Shown here one piece after another: positions 12,701-23,162 of a stretch of 64,000 bases of DNA. The stretch's first letter is position 1; every line of letters starts with the position of its first letter. A program made the position numbers and the translations under genes. The notes beneath the pieces were generated by a model that saw only the letters and a program-made list of their open reading frames with translations, had not been told where the DNA came from and made no database searches. The stretch covers positions 47,891,563 through 47,955,562 of the forward strand of contig JARCOQ010000005.1 in assembly GCA_029207755.1 (NCBI GenBank), written 5' to 3'. The DNA is from Chamaea fasciata. Lineage: Eukaryota > Chordata > Aves > Passeriformes > Sylviidae.

Positions 12701-15700
12701 TTCTTTATCTTTCCACAGGCAAGACCATATGGACACTGAACTCTATTCACCTTTCAAGTGGGATCCTGGCTGCACCAGCTGCAACTCTTCCAGATGTAGA
12801 TGGAGATGGGATTAGGGATATTGTTGTTCTGGCTCTCAAAGAGACACAGGTACAGCATATCCCTACTCAGGCTTTGGAAGGACCTGTACCATTTGTGTAA
12901 AGGAAAAATAGACTGATGTGGAAGGATTGTAACTGGAGCTGCAGGAGCCCCTAATTTTCATTCCCTTGGATTTTACTGAAAAGCACTCCTTTTCTTCCAG
13001 TAGGTCAGAGCAGTGAGATCAAACAATAATGACACTACCTGCATTCTTGACAACGGGAATGAACAGAAGAGTCATTATTTGCACCTGACTGAGACTTGAG
13101 AATTATCTGTTTCTGTTCAGTGAATGTGTGGTTTGAAGTGAGTGTTTAGCAGAAGTGTAGGGATGGATCTCTGGCGAAAGGAGCATTTAATTTGTCCAAA
13201 AGAAATACTTGTGTGATTAATTCAGATGCAGATTTCCTTTATGTTCATCCCTCCCCACAATTCAAAACATCTATGTTGTTAGAAAAGCTCAGATTTTTGA
13301 AGTCCCTTTCATACTTGATGCATTTGTGTCAAGAGAAAAACATGAATGCAAGCTGCCCAGGAAGCCAGACTGAGCAAGGAGAAAGCAAACACTATCTAGA
13401 CCTTGCTGAGGGGGAAATGATCAATGCAGCTTCATGCTATGGGGCTGGGAGAAGATTCTGAGTGCAGAGGTGCTTGAAAGCACTGATAAAAATCTCTACA
13501 TCTCTCTCCTTGCAGCCTGATGTGTTTTTCGTCTTGGTATCAGGAAAGACCGGAACTGCTTTGGGTGGCCCTGTCAAGTACAGCACCAATGGAGAAGGGA
13601 AAGTGATTGGCCCCCAAGTCCACATCACCAGCCGGGGAGCCATCTACATCCTCTTTGGTTTTGGTAAGATGCACCTTGCCTCTGCAGCACTTCACCTTCC
13701 TGAGAAAACATTTGTTTTACCTTAAACAGTCCAGAGTGTCCCTGGGATACTTCTGCCATGCCTTCTGCTGTAAAAGCTAGGAGGGCAAAAGCACAACTCT
13801 CACTGCCATAGTGTGGAAAAGTACAGGAGCACCAATACCTGCTAGTCTCAAATACTTTGGAGTTTCCCAAAGGCGTATCATGCCAGGGAAGTTCCAGCTT
13901 TGAGCATTTCATTGCCTTTTACCACAACTGCAGGGGTCCCAATCACCCTCTTTTCCACTGGGTTTTTGCAGTCAGAATTCTTCATCTTTACTTTTCCTGG
14001 CAGGTAATGTTCAAGCAGTTGCCCTGAGGGATATCTTTACCCAAGCCAGAAACCGGGACAACTTTCCTGCAATGCTGCAACAGGAGGAGCCAGAGTGGGA
14101 AAAGCGCAGATCTGTCAACCTGTCAGAGCTCATTGACATTTACAGGTAGAAGATGGACTTGTCATCTTTCTCCTTCCAGGAGAGGAAGGGAAGGGTAGGC
14201 ACTTATTAGTGCTCCTGGAGGTGGTTGCTTCTCCTTCAATACTGTCCTTCTCTTCATTGTCCAGTTGATAACTGGGGAATACTGTGGGGAACCCATCATT
14301 TCCTCTCTGTTCACTGGTTGTCCTAGCCAAAGAAGTGCAGAGTATGATAAAAGGGAGTCCTTAGCTTCTTCTGCTCCTTGTGCCTTTCTTGAGCCCCTTA
14401 TGCACTGCTGAAGGGAAATAAAGAGGTGTTTCCAGATAATGTAGTCTCTTTGGGAAGCTCAGTCTGTGTGGGCCTGGATTTCTCAGCTCATTCTTTACTA
14501 CCAAACCTAGGGGCAGGCCTTGATAGGAATAAAGGGAGGGAGCAAATGTGAACTCGCAAACTTCATGCTTTTTATAGTAACTCGTGATATTCAGAAGACC
14601 CCACGTCTGAATTTAGCTCACTTATCCGAGGAACCCACATCACTGGGGAAAAGATGGACTTCACCAAGCATAGTTTACATCTTTTGTAGGAATTGCCATG
14701 TGGACAGTCAGCTAGTGCTGAGATGTGCAAATACAGGCCTTGATCTCCTCTGTTTTCCATTTGTCCCAGTGGGGGTGTTGACTTTCTGCAGACAGTGAAG
14801 ACACCTGACACAAACTGCAGCAACCTGCTCATCACAACCAAAGAGAGCTTGATTCTGCTGAGGGGACAGGACCTGGAGCGCCGCTGGACCCTGGAGCTGC
14901 AGAATATCAGCAGGTTACTTGCTGGGAACATTTTTCTGTCCTATTTCTTCCTGTACCATTTCCCAACTTTCAGGTCTAAGCACATGTGTTCTTAGAATGC
15001 AACTGACAGTAATTCTCCAAGTCTGAAGAGGAATCTAAGAACTGGAGGTCTGTCTTGTTGAGCCAGGTGAGGAGGGCAGAGGGAGCCAGGAACAGAAGAC
15101 TGAAAACTCAAGCTGTGTGCTTGTGAGTGATCACAAATAAGTGGCTTGATTCAGGTACCCAACACTGAAGTCATGGGAATGATGTGGCATTGGTGTTTAG
15201 TGGATTACTGATGTGTGATTCAACCCACCTGACATCCAGGGCTTCAGTGGGGAGGATCAGTTACATTAATGATGTTAAGAATTTAGATCAGGTGAATGAG
15301 TATGGCCCAGAGATCTTAATGTTCCTTGAAAGTTGAAAATGATCATTCTGATGACAGTCAGTACATCATCTATACTAAATGTAAACCTTAAAATAATACT
15401 GCTCATTCTCTAATTTCACACATGGAAATTAAGTAATTTTCCAGATCTTGTGGGTTGGTAATAACCAGCAATTTCAGCTTGCCCAATATTAAATATTTGC
15501 AAAGGGAAGTTGGGCACAATTGAGGGAAATTACATGGGAAACAATTGCTTACTCTAGTATTGAGAATAAAGAAAACAGTTCTCAGGTCTGTGTTACCAAA
15601 CTGTCAAGAGCATAAAGGGGAAGAAGGCACTGGAAAAAAAACCAAAACCAAAAACAACAACAAAAAAAAACAGTGTTCAACTGTCTTTGATATTCAGGTA

Positions 15701-18700
15701 ATGTCCACATTCTTGAGGGCTGATGGGTGACCTAAGCCACAACTTTAGGAATGGGTTAGGGCTAGTTGATCATGCTATGGGGAAAGGAAATGGACTAGAA
15801 GTATTTTGGGCCCAGAATCTGCAGACTTCTGAATGTGCCTGGCATTGAGTTTAAAGGGTAAGTATGCACTGACTAAGCAAAGCCACTTCACAGGTGCTGT
15901 AGAATCAGTTATACACAAGAAATTTCTAAATGGATGTAGTAATAAATTGGAATATACAAATCAAGAAGGGTTGAAAACTTCTTTACCAGTATGGCTGAGG
16001 TTGGAAGGCACCTCTGGAGATTTCCTAATCCCACCTGCCTGCTCAAGCAAACTCTAGACAAGCTAGAGCAAATTACTCAGGGCTGTGTGCTGTCAGGTTT
16101 TAAATATCTCCGAGGATGGAGACTTCACAACATCTCTGGGCAGCTAGTATTCAAGGTTGCTGCTTTTTCCTGTTCCCTGACCTCCCAAGGGACAAAGTAC
16201 AATGCATGTAGAAGAGCTCTCAAATAATCATTGAAAAGTAATGAAAGCAATTCTTCTTCTAGGCCACTGTGCTAAAGTCCTGGATTACCTATTTTCTCAG
16301 AATTAAGAAAGGAAAAATTTACTACACTGAATATATTGTGGGCAAACATTTAATTAAGCGGTTTGTTTGGATTTTTTTAGAACTTAAGTTCTACTTAAGC
16401 ATCACAGGGTGAGGGACAAATTCAGGTCAGGGATGTTACTAGAGTCAAACAGACTGAATTCCTTGTTAGACAAACTTCACAAAGCCAGCTGTGAGCACCT
16501 CTTTTCCTGAGTAAACCTGCCCCAAGCACACCACTTCATCCAGGCAGACTGAGCCCAGACCTGTGGGAATCATTTCTGAGAAAACCAGCATGGCTACTGC
16601 AGATGTGCTGCATTTCCAGATAGCTTTTTACAAGATCCCTGGAAAACCATAAAGGAGAATCAGTAGTCATAAAACAAGGGCGAAGTTCAGAGACCATGAA
16701 ATTGAGTAAGCAGTTGCAAATTGTGTTGTAAATGGATGTTTCAGATGAGAGAGGATTAATAGCAGGTTGCTGGGGGGATTACTGTTGGGAAGAATAATTA
16801 CTAGCCTTCTGGTTCATTTGAGGAAGTGCCCTGGGGATTTTTCACTTGATTGGTAGCATCCGATGTACTTACATTTGTGTGCATTCAGTTTGTGACTGTA
16901 ACCCATAAGGGACATGAGGAGAGCCACCTTAGGAGATGTTTTGAGTTTGTGGTCATAGGATAGAATTGCCTGCTACTTCCTTTTGCTACTGGAGAGCTTT
17001 CAAGCTGTAGAAATGTCTCATGATAATGCTTTGAAAGCAATACCTGGCTGTCAAATCTGTCTAAAGCAAATGACATTATTTGATGTTGTAAATATAAAGT
17101 CAAGCCACTGTGGTACTGTGGTATTACTGTTCAGGAACCATTCTGTCATGCATCTTTTAAAAGGGAAGATGGAAAAAAACTGGGAAAAGGTCTGGAAGAA
17201 ATGCTTTAGCATGGAAGATTTAAATTACTGAGTTTATAGGATCAAAGAGATGCCTGAGAGGTGAGTTCATGAGCGTGTGTAAGAAGTAGAAGCTAACTGG
17301 CATAGCAAGAACAAGTGCCTTGAAGCAAAAGCCATTCATGTTCAAGAAAATGAAGATGCACAAATGTTTGTTTGGGTGAAATTAATCATTAGAACTGACT
17401 GTCATGAGAAGTGATGAATTCATCTCATCAAAGATGAGGCAAAGCCAGCCTACTGATACTTGGTTGATTGGGTGAAATACAGAAATCTGTCATAAATTAG
17501 AGGAGAGAGGATGTACTCTGATGATCTTGCCTTGCTATAAAATCTCTAGTTCTGTGAATTTTGTGGACTCAGCTGTGCTTATTTAGAATTGTGCATCTAG
17601 CTTTGGTGAATGGCAAGGCTCAGAAAGCCAAAAGCAAGCAAGATGGTTAAAAAACAGCTATAATGAAAGAAATTAATGTGTTATGTCACCCAGAAGTGAG
17701 AGGATGAGAAGGGACTTCCTATAACCTTCTTAAGGTCATAAAAAGGCTTGTAAACCTGCTAGCAGTAAGAATACAAGGAATCATGGGTTGACATTAATGT
17801 TGAATTTATTAAGATCCATTTCACACAGCTAAGGCAGCCTGGGAAATCCACTTTCTGCAGGTGACCAAATGTGCCAATGCATTTTGGAGGGGCTGGGTAA
17901 TTTTATATAATTATAGCAACAACAGTACAGGTTCTCATGCAAAGGAAAGAATGATAGAATAGTGTACAGGGACATAAACAGATGTCTACACAGCCCATCA
18001 AGGGATGCCCCCCACACAGACAACTCTGAAGAGTGGCTGACAAGCACCATGAGCTGCTTCACCATTTTTCACTTTTCTGATCCAGCAACAAATGATTCCT
18101 GACAATCAAAATAGTTCTGAGTAGATGAAAGAGCTTATCTAGCATGACAAATCCTGCCATTTTAAGAGGCAGAATGGAGGATGAAGGCAACTATTCTGCC
18201 TCCATCTGATATTACTTTTTTTCTACCATGGGGCTGAGTGTTTCTTTTTCCAAATTTACAGCCAGCCTGTACCAGGTTACTTTGGTGCTGACCAAACTCT
18301 GGACTTCATGCTGCAAGCACAGACTGGAGATGGGAACAAAAAGGTAAAACAGGTGAAGGCAAGGAGGCCAGTGACAGCACAGGAGTGGGGGAGGTTGGGT
18401 AAAAAGAGACATTCTGTGGCCCTTGCTTTTCCCATTTCTTTGACTGGCACTCATTACTCTGTGGCCACAGGCATGAAAGGGAACAGCACAGGCCATGCCT
18501 CTGCAAGGGGGTTTTGCATACCCATGCCTTGACACCCATTAATGCTTCTCTCCCTGCCTTGAGGTAATGGTGATAGATGGCAAATCTGGCCTCCCTGTTT
18601 GGAACCAGGAATTTCCATGGCAGAGGCAACAACTCGATGCACTTTCAGTCATGACTTTGGACAAGAAGTCTGTTTTTCTCTTCTGGGCTGATGAAACACA

Positions 18701-20810
18701 GCCTGTGTTACAAAGTTTGGTGAGCACGCATCCTTTCTTCACTTTGAGGTTTCTCTGTGGAGTACATGCAGTCTCTGTCTTTTATTACTATTGTCATTCA
18801 ATTTGAACCTGACATATAAGAAGGCTATCAGGGACATCTCTTACTTTGACATTCTGACTTCTCTGAGCCTGAACATAGGAGTGTTCAAATTTTTGTGTGC
18901 AAATCCTTCATCGCAAAGCTTAGTTGACAGAAATTTTGCATCCACAAACCCCAAAATTTGTGAATTTCATTTTTTCATGCAGCACTGAGGAGCTGTAACT
19001 GCAGATTTGTTCCTAGCCCAGAGTGCTCCTTCTGTCCATGCGGGCACACAGTTTGGCATGGAGACTCAAACTTCCAGACTGTAGCTTTGCTCGTCAAGCT
19101 GCAAATGACAGAGCTAGATTTCAAATTCTGTTTTAGGGAAAAAACGGTTTCAGGATTTAGTCTTCATAAAACCATAGTTTTTCATTCTCTGATCTATGTA
19201 AAAACAGCACAGTGTCAGAAAACTTTATTTTTTTGACAAAGCTAGACTCCCCTTTGCTAGCTAGTTGTTATGTTTTTGTCTCTTGCATTCCAACAGCAAC
19301 CTGGTCCCAGACCTGAGCGCCCAGGGCTGCACCACCTCTATCTCCTCCATCCTATTTTTCCTACAGTCCTTTTGGACCTCACCAATGCAACAGACAAAGT
19401 CATTGCTTCAGCAGGTGAGTACAAGTGGAGGAGAAACTACCTAGTCTAGAAATAACTGAGAGAGAAGTAGCTGTGAGAAACAATGGACTGTAGTTGTATC
19501 TTTAAAGGTAGCACCTAAACTCCACCACACATGGGACAACAATGGGAAATAAGATTCATCTTCCTTCTGAAGGAGTATCCTGTCCACCCCTGACTTTGCC
19601 AATAGAAGACCCACAAAGTTTCTTACACGTTTAACCAGTGAAAGGTTTAAGTTTGATTTAATGCATGTTTTACATCAGAGAAGTTGTATTGCTTTTCATG
19701 AAGTTATTTTTAATTTAATGCAGTGCATAAAAAAATCACTATAAAACTTTTCTCTGTCACCTCAGATACAGTTCTGCTTTTGTTGGCCATCTCCTGCTCT
19801 TTGGGATGGGAGCTGTTCTGCTTCTTCCTCTTTCTTTTTCTAATGGGGAATCCAAAATATATAAGTGTGTTTTCAGGGAAAAGTAGATCTGGTTTAACAT
19901 TATACAAGATCGTACAGTCCCTGTTCAATTTTCTTGCTCTTTCTAGAGCAGATCAGCAAATAAGCAGCCTCTTGTGCATGGGAGTGTGGGATAAAAGATT
20001 AGTTCATGCAGAACTGAGAGAAGTAGGCCAAGAAGCATAGAAAAACTGCTGCATAGTAATAACATCTAATTGGACTAGTATCAAAAACACAGTTCATTTA
20101 CGAACAATAGAATACTATTTTTACAGGGTTTTTTTAGAAACTAGGATTTCTGAGGTCTGTACAGATCATTCTGCACTAACTGGAGTAACCTGACTTGCCA
20201 GTGCTTTACGAATTTCCCATTTTATAGAGGTAAAGAATAGCTACTAACAGGTGTGCAAGGAAAGTTGAGAGTGAACTGTGTTCTTGACATATGCTCATAT
20301 CCTGTGCCAAGCCTAAAGGCATAACCTGGAACCAAGCCCTTCAATTTCTGATCTATATTTCAGTTTCTTTCTGTGGAAAAATGTTAAAATAATTTTTACT
20401 AATTAGCTAAGGTACATGGAATTGTAAAGTCAGACTGAATATACTATCAGTCTAGTAGATGTTTCGACTGTAAGGGCTGTAAGATTTTTTTTTTTTTTCG
20501 GAAGACACGTAATCATTTACTCTTCACCACTATTTTCTTGCCCTTTTCTGATGGACCAGTTGGAATTAATGATCTCCAAAAGGATGCATTTCACATCACT
20601 GTGACAACAACTGCAACCTCTGAAAAACAGCCAGGATTTCTCTCAGTCAGCAAGCTGGGCCTGAAGTGGGCCTTGATGAGTCAAGGTCGAATGGTGTGGT
20701 TAAAGGACAGCAGCACTCCAAAAATCAGCCGTGGAGAAGTCAGGCGATTTCTTGCCCGGATGAAATTTGCTGACTTTCCTCAGAAGGTGAGATTGTGCAG
20801 GAATCCCTAA
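759..20810 (+). CDS. FAM234B: FAM234B (KIAA1467), complete 12-exon coding region
   Basis: Coding exons: 759-795, 6942-7334, 8285-8383, 10658-10846, 12719-12849, 13516-13663, 14004-14145, 14770-14913, 18262-18343, 18564-18719, 19297-19414, 20560-20810. They total 1,890 nt (629 residues plus stop), all with GT-AG introns and compatible phases. The human protein is about 620 residues. The product is a predicted type II membrane protein: an acidic Ser/Asp-rich cytoplasmic N-terminus, one hydrophobic helix at about residues 103-124, then an extracellular or luminal region. That region carries FG-GAP-like Asp/Gly loops (DVNGDDLPD at 154-162, DVDGDGIRD at 265-273), suggesting a beta-propeller. Identification rests on close similarity to remembered human FAM234B, including [13 protein letters not shown] at the start and [18 protein letters not shown] residues after the helix. 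The molecular function of the family is poorly known. The neighbour is convergent GSG1, as in human 12p13.1. Confidence 0.96.
831..860 (+). repeat. (CCGGG)n GC-rich tandem repeat
   Basis: About six tandem GGCCG/CCGGG units start 35 bp after the exon 1 donor of FAM234B. The G-triplet spacing could support a G-quadruplex in the nascent intron; this is inference. Confidence 0.85.
1770..1848. repeat. CA/TA dinucleotide microsatellite
   Basis: Mixed (CA)n and (TA)n runs including eleven-base TATATA stretches, interrupted. Located in FAM234B intron 1. Confidence 0.9.
5271..5790 (-). mobile_element. Solo endogenous-retrovirus LTR with 5-bp target duplication
   Basis: A 520-bp element starting TGTAGTAGTT and ending ACCCAGGACA, thus with TG...CA ends, flanked by an exact 5-bp direct repeat AACAG (5,266-5,270 and 5,791-5,795). 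No retroviral coding or internal sequence is present, so it is a solo LTR left by recombination. Minus orientation is favoured: on that strand a TATAA-like box (5,532-5,541 on the plus strand) is followed by an ATTAAA signal (5,322-5,327) near the 3' end. An internal direct repeat of 19 bases occurs at 5,613 and 5,678. The general look recalls passerine ERV LTRs, from memory; 5-bp duplications are usual for ERVL-like and some class I elements. Confidence 0.88.
6669..6712. repeat. Imperfect CA/CATA microsatellite
   Basis: Degenerate (CATA)n and (CA)n units in intron 1, about 230 bp before FAM234B exon 2. Confidence 0.8.
6942..7334 (+). CDS. FAM234B: FAM234B coding exon 2 (N-terminal tail and membrane helix)
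   Basis: Encodes the acidic segment [20 protein letters not shown] and onward, then the single membrane helix at about residues 103-124 and the conserved IPCPPRDLH that follows. Acceptor AG is at 6,940-6,941 and donor GTGAGA at 7,335. The upstream in-frame extension of the open frame to 6,671 is intronic, and the frame also runs open into intron 2 to 7,471. Confidence 0.96.
8285..8383 (+). CDS. FAM234B: FAM234B coding exon 3 (first FG-GAP-like loop)
   Basis: Encodes [20 protein letters not shown] and onward. The DxNGDDxxD pattern at residues 154-162 resembles the calcium-binding loop of FG-GAP/integrin-alpha-type propeller repeats. Acceptor TTGCAG precedes it and donor GTAAGC follows. Confidence 0.95.
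10658..10846 (+). CDS. FAM234B: FAM234B coding exon 4
   Basis: Encodes [20 protein letters not shown] and onward to LLSASTG. The SGMNGSTLW string is shared with human FAM234B and includes an N-glycosylation sequon (NGS). Acceptor CTTCTAG, donor GTAAAG. Confidence 0.95.
12719..12849 (+). CDS. FAM234B: FAM234B coding exon 5 (second FG-GAP-like loop)
   Basis: Encodes KTIWTLN through [19 protein letters not shown]. The canonical DxDGDGxxD loop sits at residues 265-273. Acceptor TTCCACAG, donor GTACAG; the exon ends in phase 0 at Gln283. Confidence 0.95.
13516..13663 (+). CDS. FAM234B: FAM234B coding exon 6
   Basis: Encodes [20 protein letters not shown] through the conserved [10 protein letters not shown]. 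Acceptor CTTGCAG, donor GTAAGA. The SGKTGT stretch is a beta-propeller turn corresponding to human SGRTGN, not a P-loop. Confidence 0.95.
14004..14145 (+). CDS. FAM234B: FAM234B coding exon 7
   Basis: Encodes [17 protein letters not shown] through [20 protein letters not shown], near-identical to the human protein in this stretch. Acceptor TGGCAG, donor GTAGAA. Confidence 0.95.
14770..14913 (+). CDS. FAM234B: FAM234B coding exon 8
   Basis: Encodes [20 protein letters not shown] through [19 protein letters not shown]. It contains an N-glycosylation sequon (NCS). Acceptor TCCCAG; donor GTTACT is weaker than the other donors in this gene. Confidence 0.93.
14914..18261 (+). other. FAM234B: FAM234B intron 8 (about 3.3 kb)
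   Basis: Contains an A-rich (AAAACC-like) stretch near 15,630-15,670 and an old CR1 fragment at 15,983-16,160. I see nothing else recognisable. Confidence 0.8.
15983..16160 (-). mobile_element. CR1 LINE fragment, minus orientation
   Basis: The plus strand reads GAGGTTGGAAGGCACCTCTG, then a CCCACCTGCCTGCTCAAGCA-type segment, then GAGGATGGAGACTTCACAAC and CTCTGGGCAG. This is the order seen in reverse-complemented 3' regions of avian CR1 elements (TTGGAAGGGACCTCT, CCAACCCCCTGC, GGATGGGGCATCCACAAC, CTCTGGGCAACC). The extreme 3' tail is lost. Confidence 0.82.
18262..18343 (+). CDS. FAM234B: FAM234B coding exon 9
   Basis: Encodes [20 protein letters not shown] through GDGNKK, matching human SQPTPGYFTDDQTLDFLLQ. 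Acceptor TTTACAG, donor GTAAAA. Confidence 0.94.
18564..18719 (+). CDS. FAM234B: FAM234B coding exon 10
   Basis: Encodes [20 protein letters not shown] and then [16 protein letters not shown]. The conserved KSVFLFWA string matches human. Acceptor CCTTGAG, donor GTGAGC; phase 0 at both ends. Confidence 0.93.
19297..19414 (+). CDS. FAM234B: FAM234B coding exon 11
   Basis: Encodes [20 protein letters not shown] through [16 protein letters not shown], matching human [20 protein letters not shown]. Contains an NAT sequon. Acceptor CCAACAG, donor GTGAGT. Confidence 0.94.
20560..20810 (+). CDS. FAM234B: FAM234B coding exon 12 and stop
   Basis: Encodes [20 protein letters not shown], then [20 protein letters not shown] and [20 protein letters not shown], ending in VRLCRNP and TAA at 20,808-20,810. 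The C-terminus is longer than and different from human (KFVEAPYEI). A good donor-like AAG/GTGAGA lies at 20,787, 21 nt before the stop codon, so an alternative 3' end is possible. A T13 tract sits at about 20,487-20,499 in the preceding intron. Confidence 0.92.
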
Positions 20811-21630
20811 TGAATTCCAGGCTTTTGAAAACATCTGATCTCTTCCCTACACACACAGTTAAGGTGTTCTTTGGGATGGAAAGAGTCTGGTGGGATGCAA
20901 AGTGACTGTTTGCAAGATGACTGGCTGCCCCTTTGGGCATAAGCTGGACAGATTGTGAAGCAAAGATGTACTTAGGCAGTTGAACACAGCACAGGATCTC
21001 AGAAAGAAAAAGGGATGATGATCATAAGAGACTGAGAGACTTGCAGAGGGATCAGAGAGGTGGGACTGAGATCACTTGTTTTGACATGGGCAAAGAAGGG
21101 TCCTCCGTATAGTGGTACCGAGGTTCTCTTGCTGGCTTGTAAATTGCTACTTTACTGGACTGGACAATAATAGATTTTGGCTTTAATGTTTGTTTGCCTT
21201 TCCTTCTTCAGCTCTAGTCTGGTGGTTCCTCAGATGTTGGTTGGACCTGTGGCCTGTATGGGGAATATAGGAAGCTGCTCTGTGTATCTTCAGGAACCAG
21301 CTATATAGATGGAATGGGGGCTAAAAGCACTTCCCCTTTCTTCAGCTATCCGGGGAATGCTGCTGAAGGCAGGTTTGTCCTAGGCAGACCTGTTCTGTAC
21401 CAGAGAAATCTTGTTCAGCAACTCCCCCTCCATATGCTGTTCTTGCATGCTTCCTTCCAGGTAACACAGAAATGTGAATTTAGAGTTTATATACACAGAT
21501 ATAAAAAATCAGGCTTTATATATATAGGTGTTAATTTATACAATATATGTATATTTTTTGTATGTTTAATTTATGAATGAGATGTAGGACACACCTTTTT
21601 ATGTCCAAACAGTGTTCCCAAGCAATCTAA

Positions 21631-21689
21631 CAAGCTCCATGCCTAGGGTGGGCCATGATGAGTCAAGGCAAGTGGTGTGCTAAAGGACA
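21631..21689 (+). pseudogene. Partial, frameshifted copy of FAM234B exon 12 in the 3' UTR
   Basis: This stretch aligns with 20,651-20,709 of coding exon 12: CAAGCT, a GGGCC-containing spacer, TGATGAGTCAAGG, TGGTGTG and TAAAGGACA occur in the same order, about 38 of 44 positions in the best part by eye. It translates as WAMMSQGK where the exon has WALMSQGR, then loses frame through a 2-base deletion. It looks like a local duplication, about 980 bp apart, of part of the last exon. It is not predicted to be translated. Confidence 0.75.
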
Positions 21690-22776
21690 CCTTTAATCTT
21701 TTTATTTTTGGAGAGAACCCTCTTGACTCCTGCAGGGTTAGTCTTGCCTACAACTTCTCTTGTGCTCTCAGCTCTTCATGCTGTTGCCAGACTCACAAAC
21801 GAACTAGTTCTCTGGTTGAATTACCTAATCTAGAGAAAGATGGTCTCTACAACATTTTCCAGCCCCTTGCACTTGTGTCTTTCTTTCCCAGTTCCAAGTT
21901 AAGGACACCAAGTTCAGGCATATGTGGGTGATGTAGAAGTGAAAGGTTCACAGCTTATTTCTCTCCATCCTTAAGATTTGTATGAACTCAAATTGTCATT
22001 GTAACATGAACATCATGTCACTGTATGAACCTGACTGTCACAGTAAAGGTCGCTCAATCTTGTCACAGAAAAGCTGATTCTTACACTGCTGCTCCAGGGT
22101 TTAGAGGTTCAGACAGAGACAGAACTGGAAAGCTTTCCTATGAATTTTAACCCCATTCTAAGTTCAGTATTGCCATTCCTTGGCCAGCCCAGCCCTGTGT
22201 CCAGCTCCAGGAGGAACAAGCTACCCCCTGGGACACATCTTCTCACAGTGTGTTAGGTGTTTTGAGCTGTGTCCCGAAGTGTGCCATCATTCTCTGTTGC
22301 ATTTGAGGAGCATCTGTATGAATTTTCTTGTAGTAGAAAAGACCATATAAAAGGGAACCCCTTTGGTGCCCCAGTTGTTCCCCACAGTTTAGGGCAACAA
22401 TATAGGAACTGCTTTCCTAGTGTGCCATTCTAAGTCTGGCCTTTGACATTAAACAGAGCCAGGCTGCGATGAGGATTGCAAAGGACTCTTTGGTCCAGCA
22501 TGCGCCCTTCCAGCCTCCCCACATTTCCCCATGAGTTGTGAGGTGACAGCAGACTTCAACGCTCTTTCCAGATGGGCACATTAGACATGGATTTGCTCTC
22601 CTGGGCCCTTGACACCTCTCTTTGCTGGATCACCCTTTCCATCATCCCACATCTCTATATAAAGCTTCCAGGATAGCCCTTCAGGTTTAGCTGCAAGCCC
22701 CAAGGCTGGTCCTTGTGCCCTGATCTCATAATGTCAGAGCCTGTGAACAGTTTGTATATGTTTAATGGTATTTTGG

Positions 22777-22796
22777 TGTAAATAGCTTTGTATATA
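22777..22796 (+). promoter_or_regulatory. Two Pumilio response elements in the FAM234B 3' UTR
   Basis: TGTAAATA at 22,777-22,784 and TGTATATA at 22,789-22,796 both fit the Pumilio consensus UGUANAUA, four bases apart. They lie about 360 bp before the polyadenylation signal, a plausible setting for PUM1/2 control of mRNA stability. The motifs are seen; the function is inferred. Confidence 0.5.
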
Positions 22797-23156
22797 TTAG
22801 CACAACTGTAGCAATGGCTCTAGGCCTCGCATTTTCCTCCAGACAGGGTTTAGTGTTCATAATACGTAGTCAGTTAATAGGACTGAAAGGGTGAGGACCA
22901 GTAACGTATGAGGGATTAAACAGGAGTGCCTCTTCCTCCTGTCCAGCCCCCACCTTGCTGGAAAAGGTGAATCGGCTTTTACCTAAGTAGTTACTCTTCT
23001 GATATTCTTCCTGAGAGAACTGATATTCAAGAGCAGTGATGTTATCTCCTCCTTAATGTGAATTCACCCTGCCCACACTCCCCCCAGCCCCCACTGTGAA
23101 TGAAGAGTCTGTCTGTATATTGTTGGAAAAAATGTATTTGAACTACAGTGAAGCAA

Positions 23157-23162
23157 AATAAA
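23157..23162 (+). terminator. FAM234B: FAM234B polyadenylation signal AATAAA
   Basis: Canonical AATAAA on the plus strand, followed within 35 bp by TGTG-rich sequence (ATTATGTGTCATGTG) typical of the downstream GU-rich element. Cleavage is expected near 23,175-23,185. Confidence 0.75.

Noticed and set aside
13540..13560. SGKTGT string in FAM234B exon 6 resembling a P-loop
   Set aside because: It lacks the full GxxxxGK[ST] pattern and aligns with human SGRTGN, a propeller turn.
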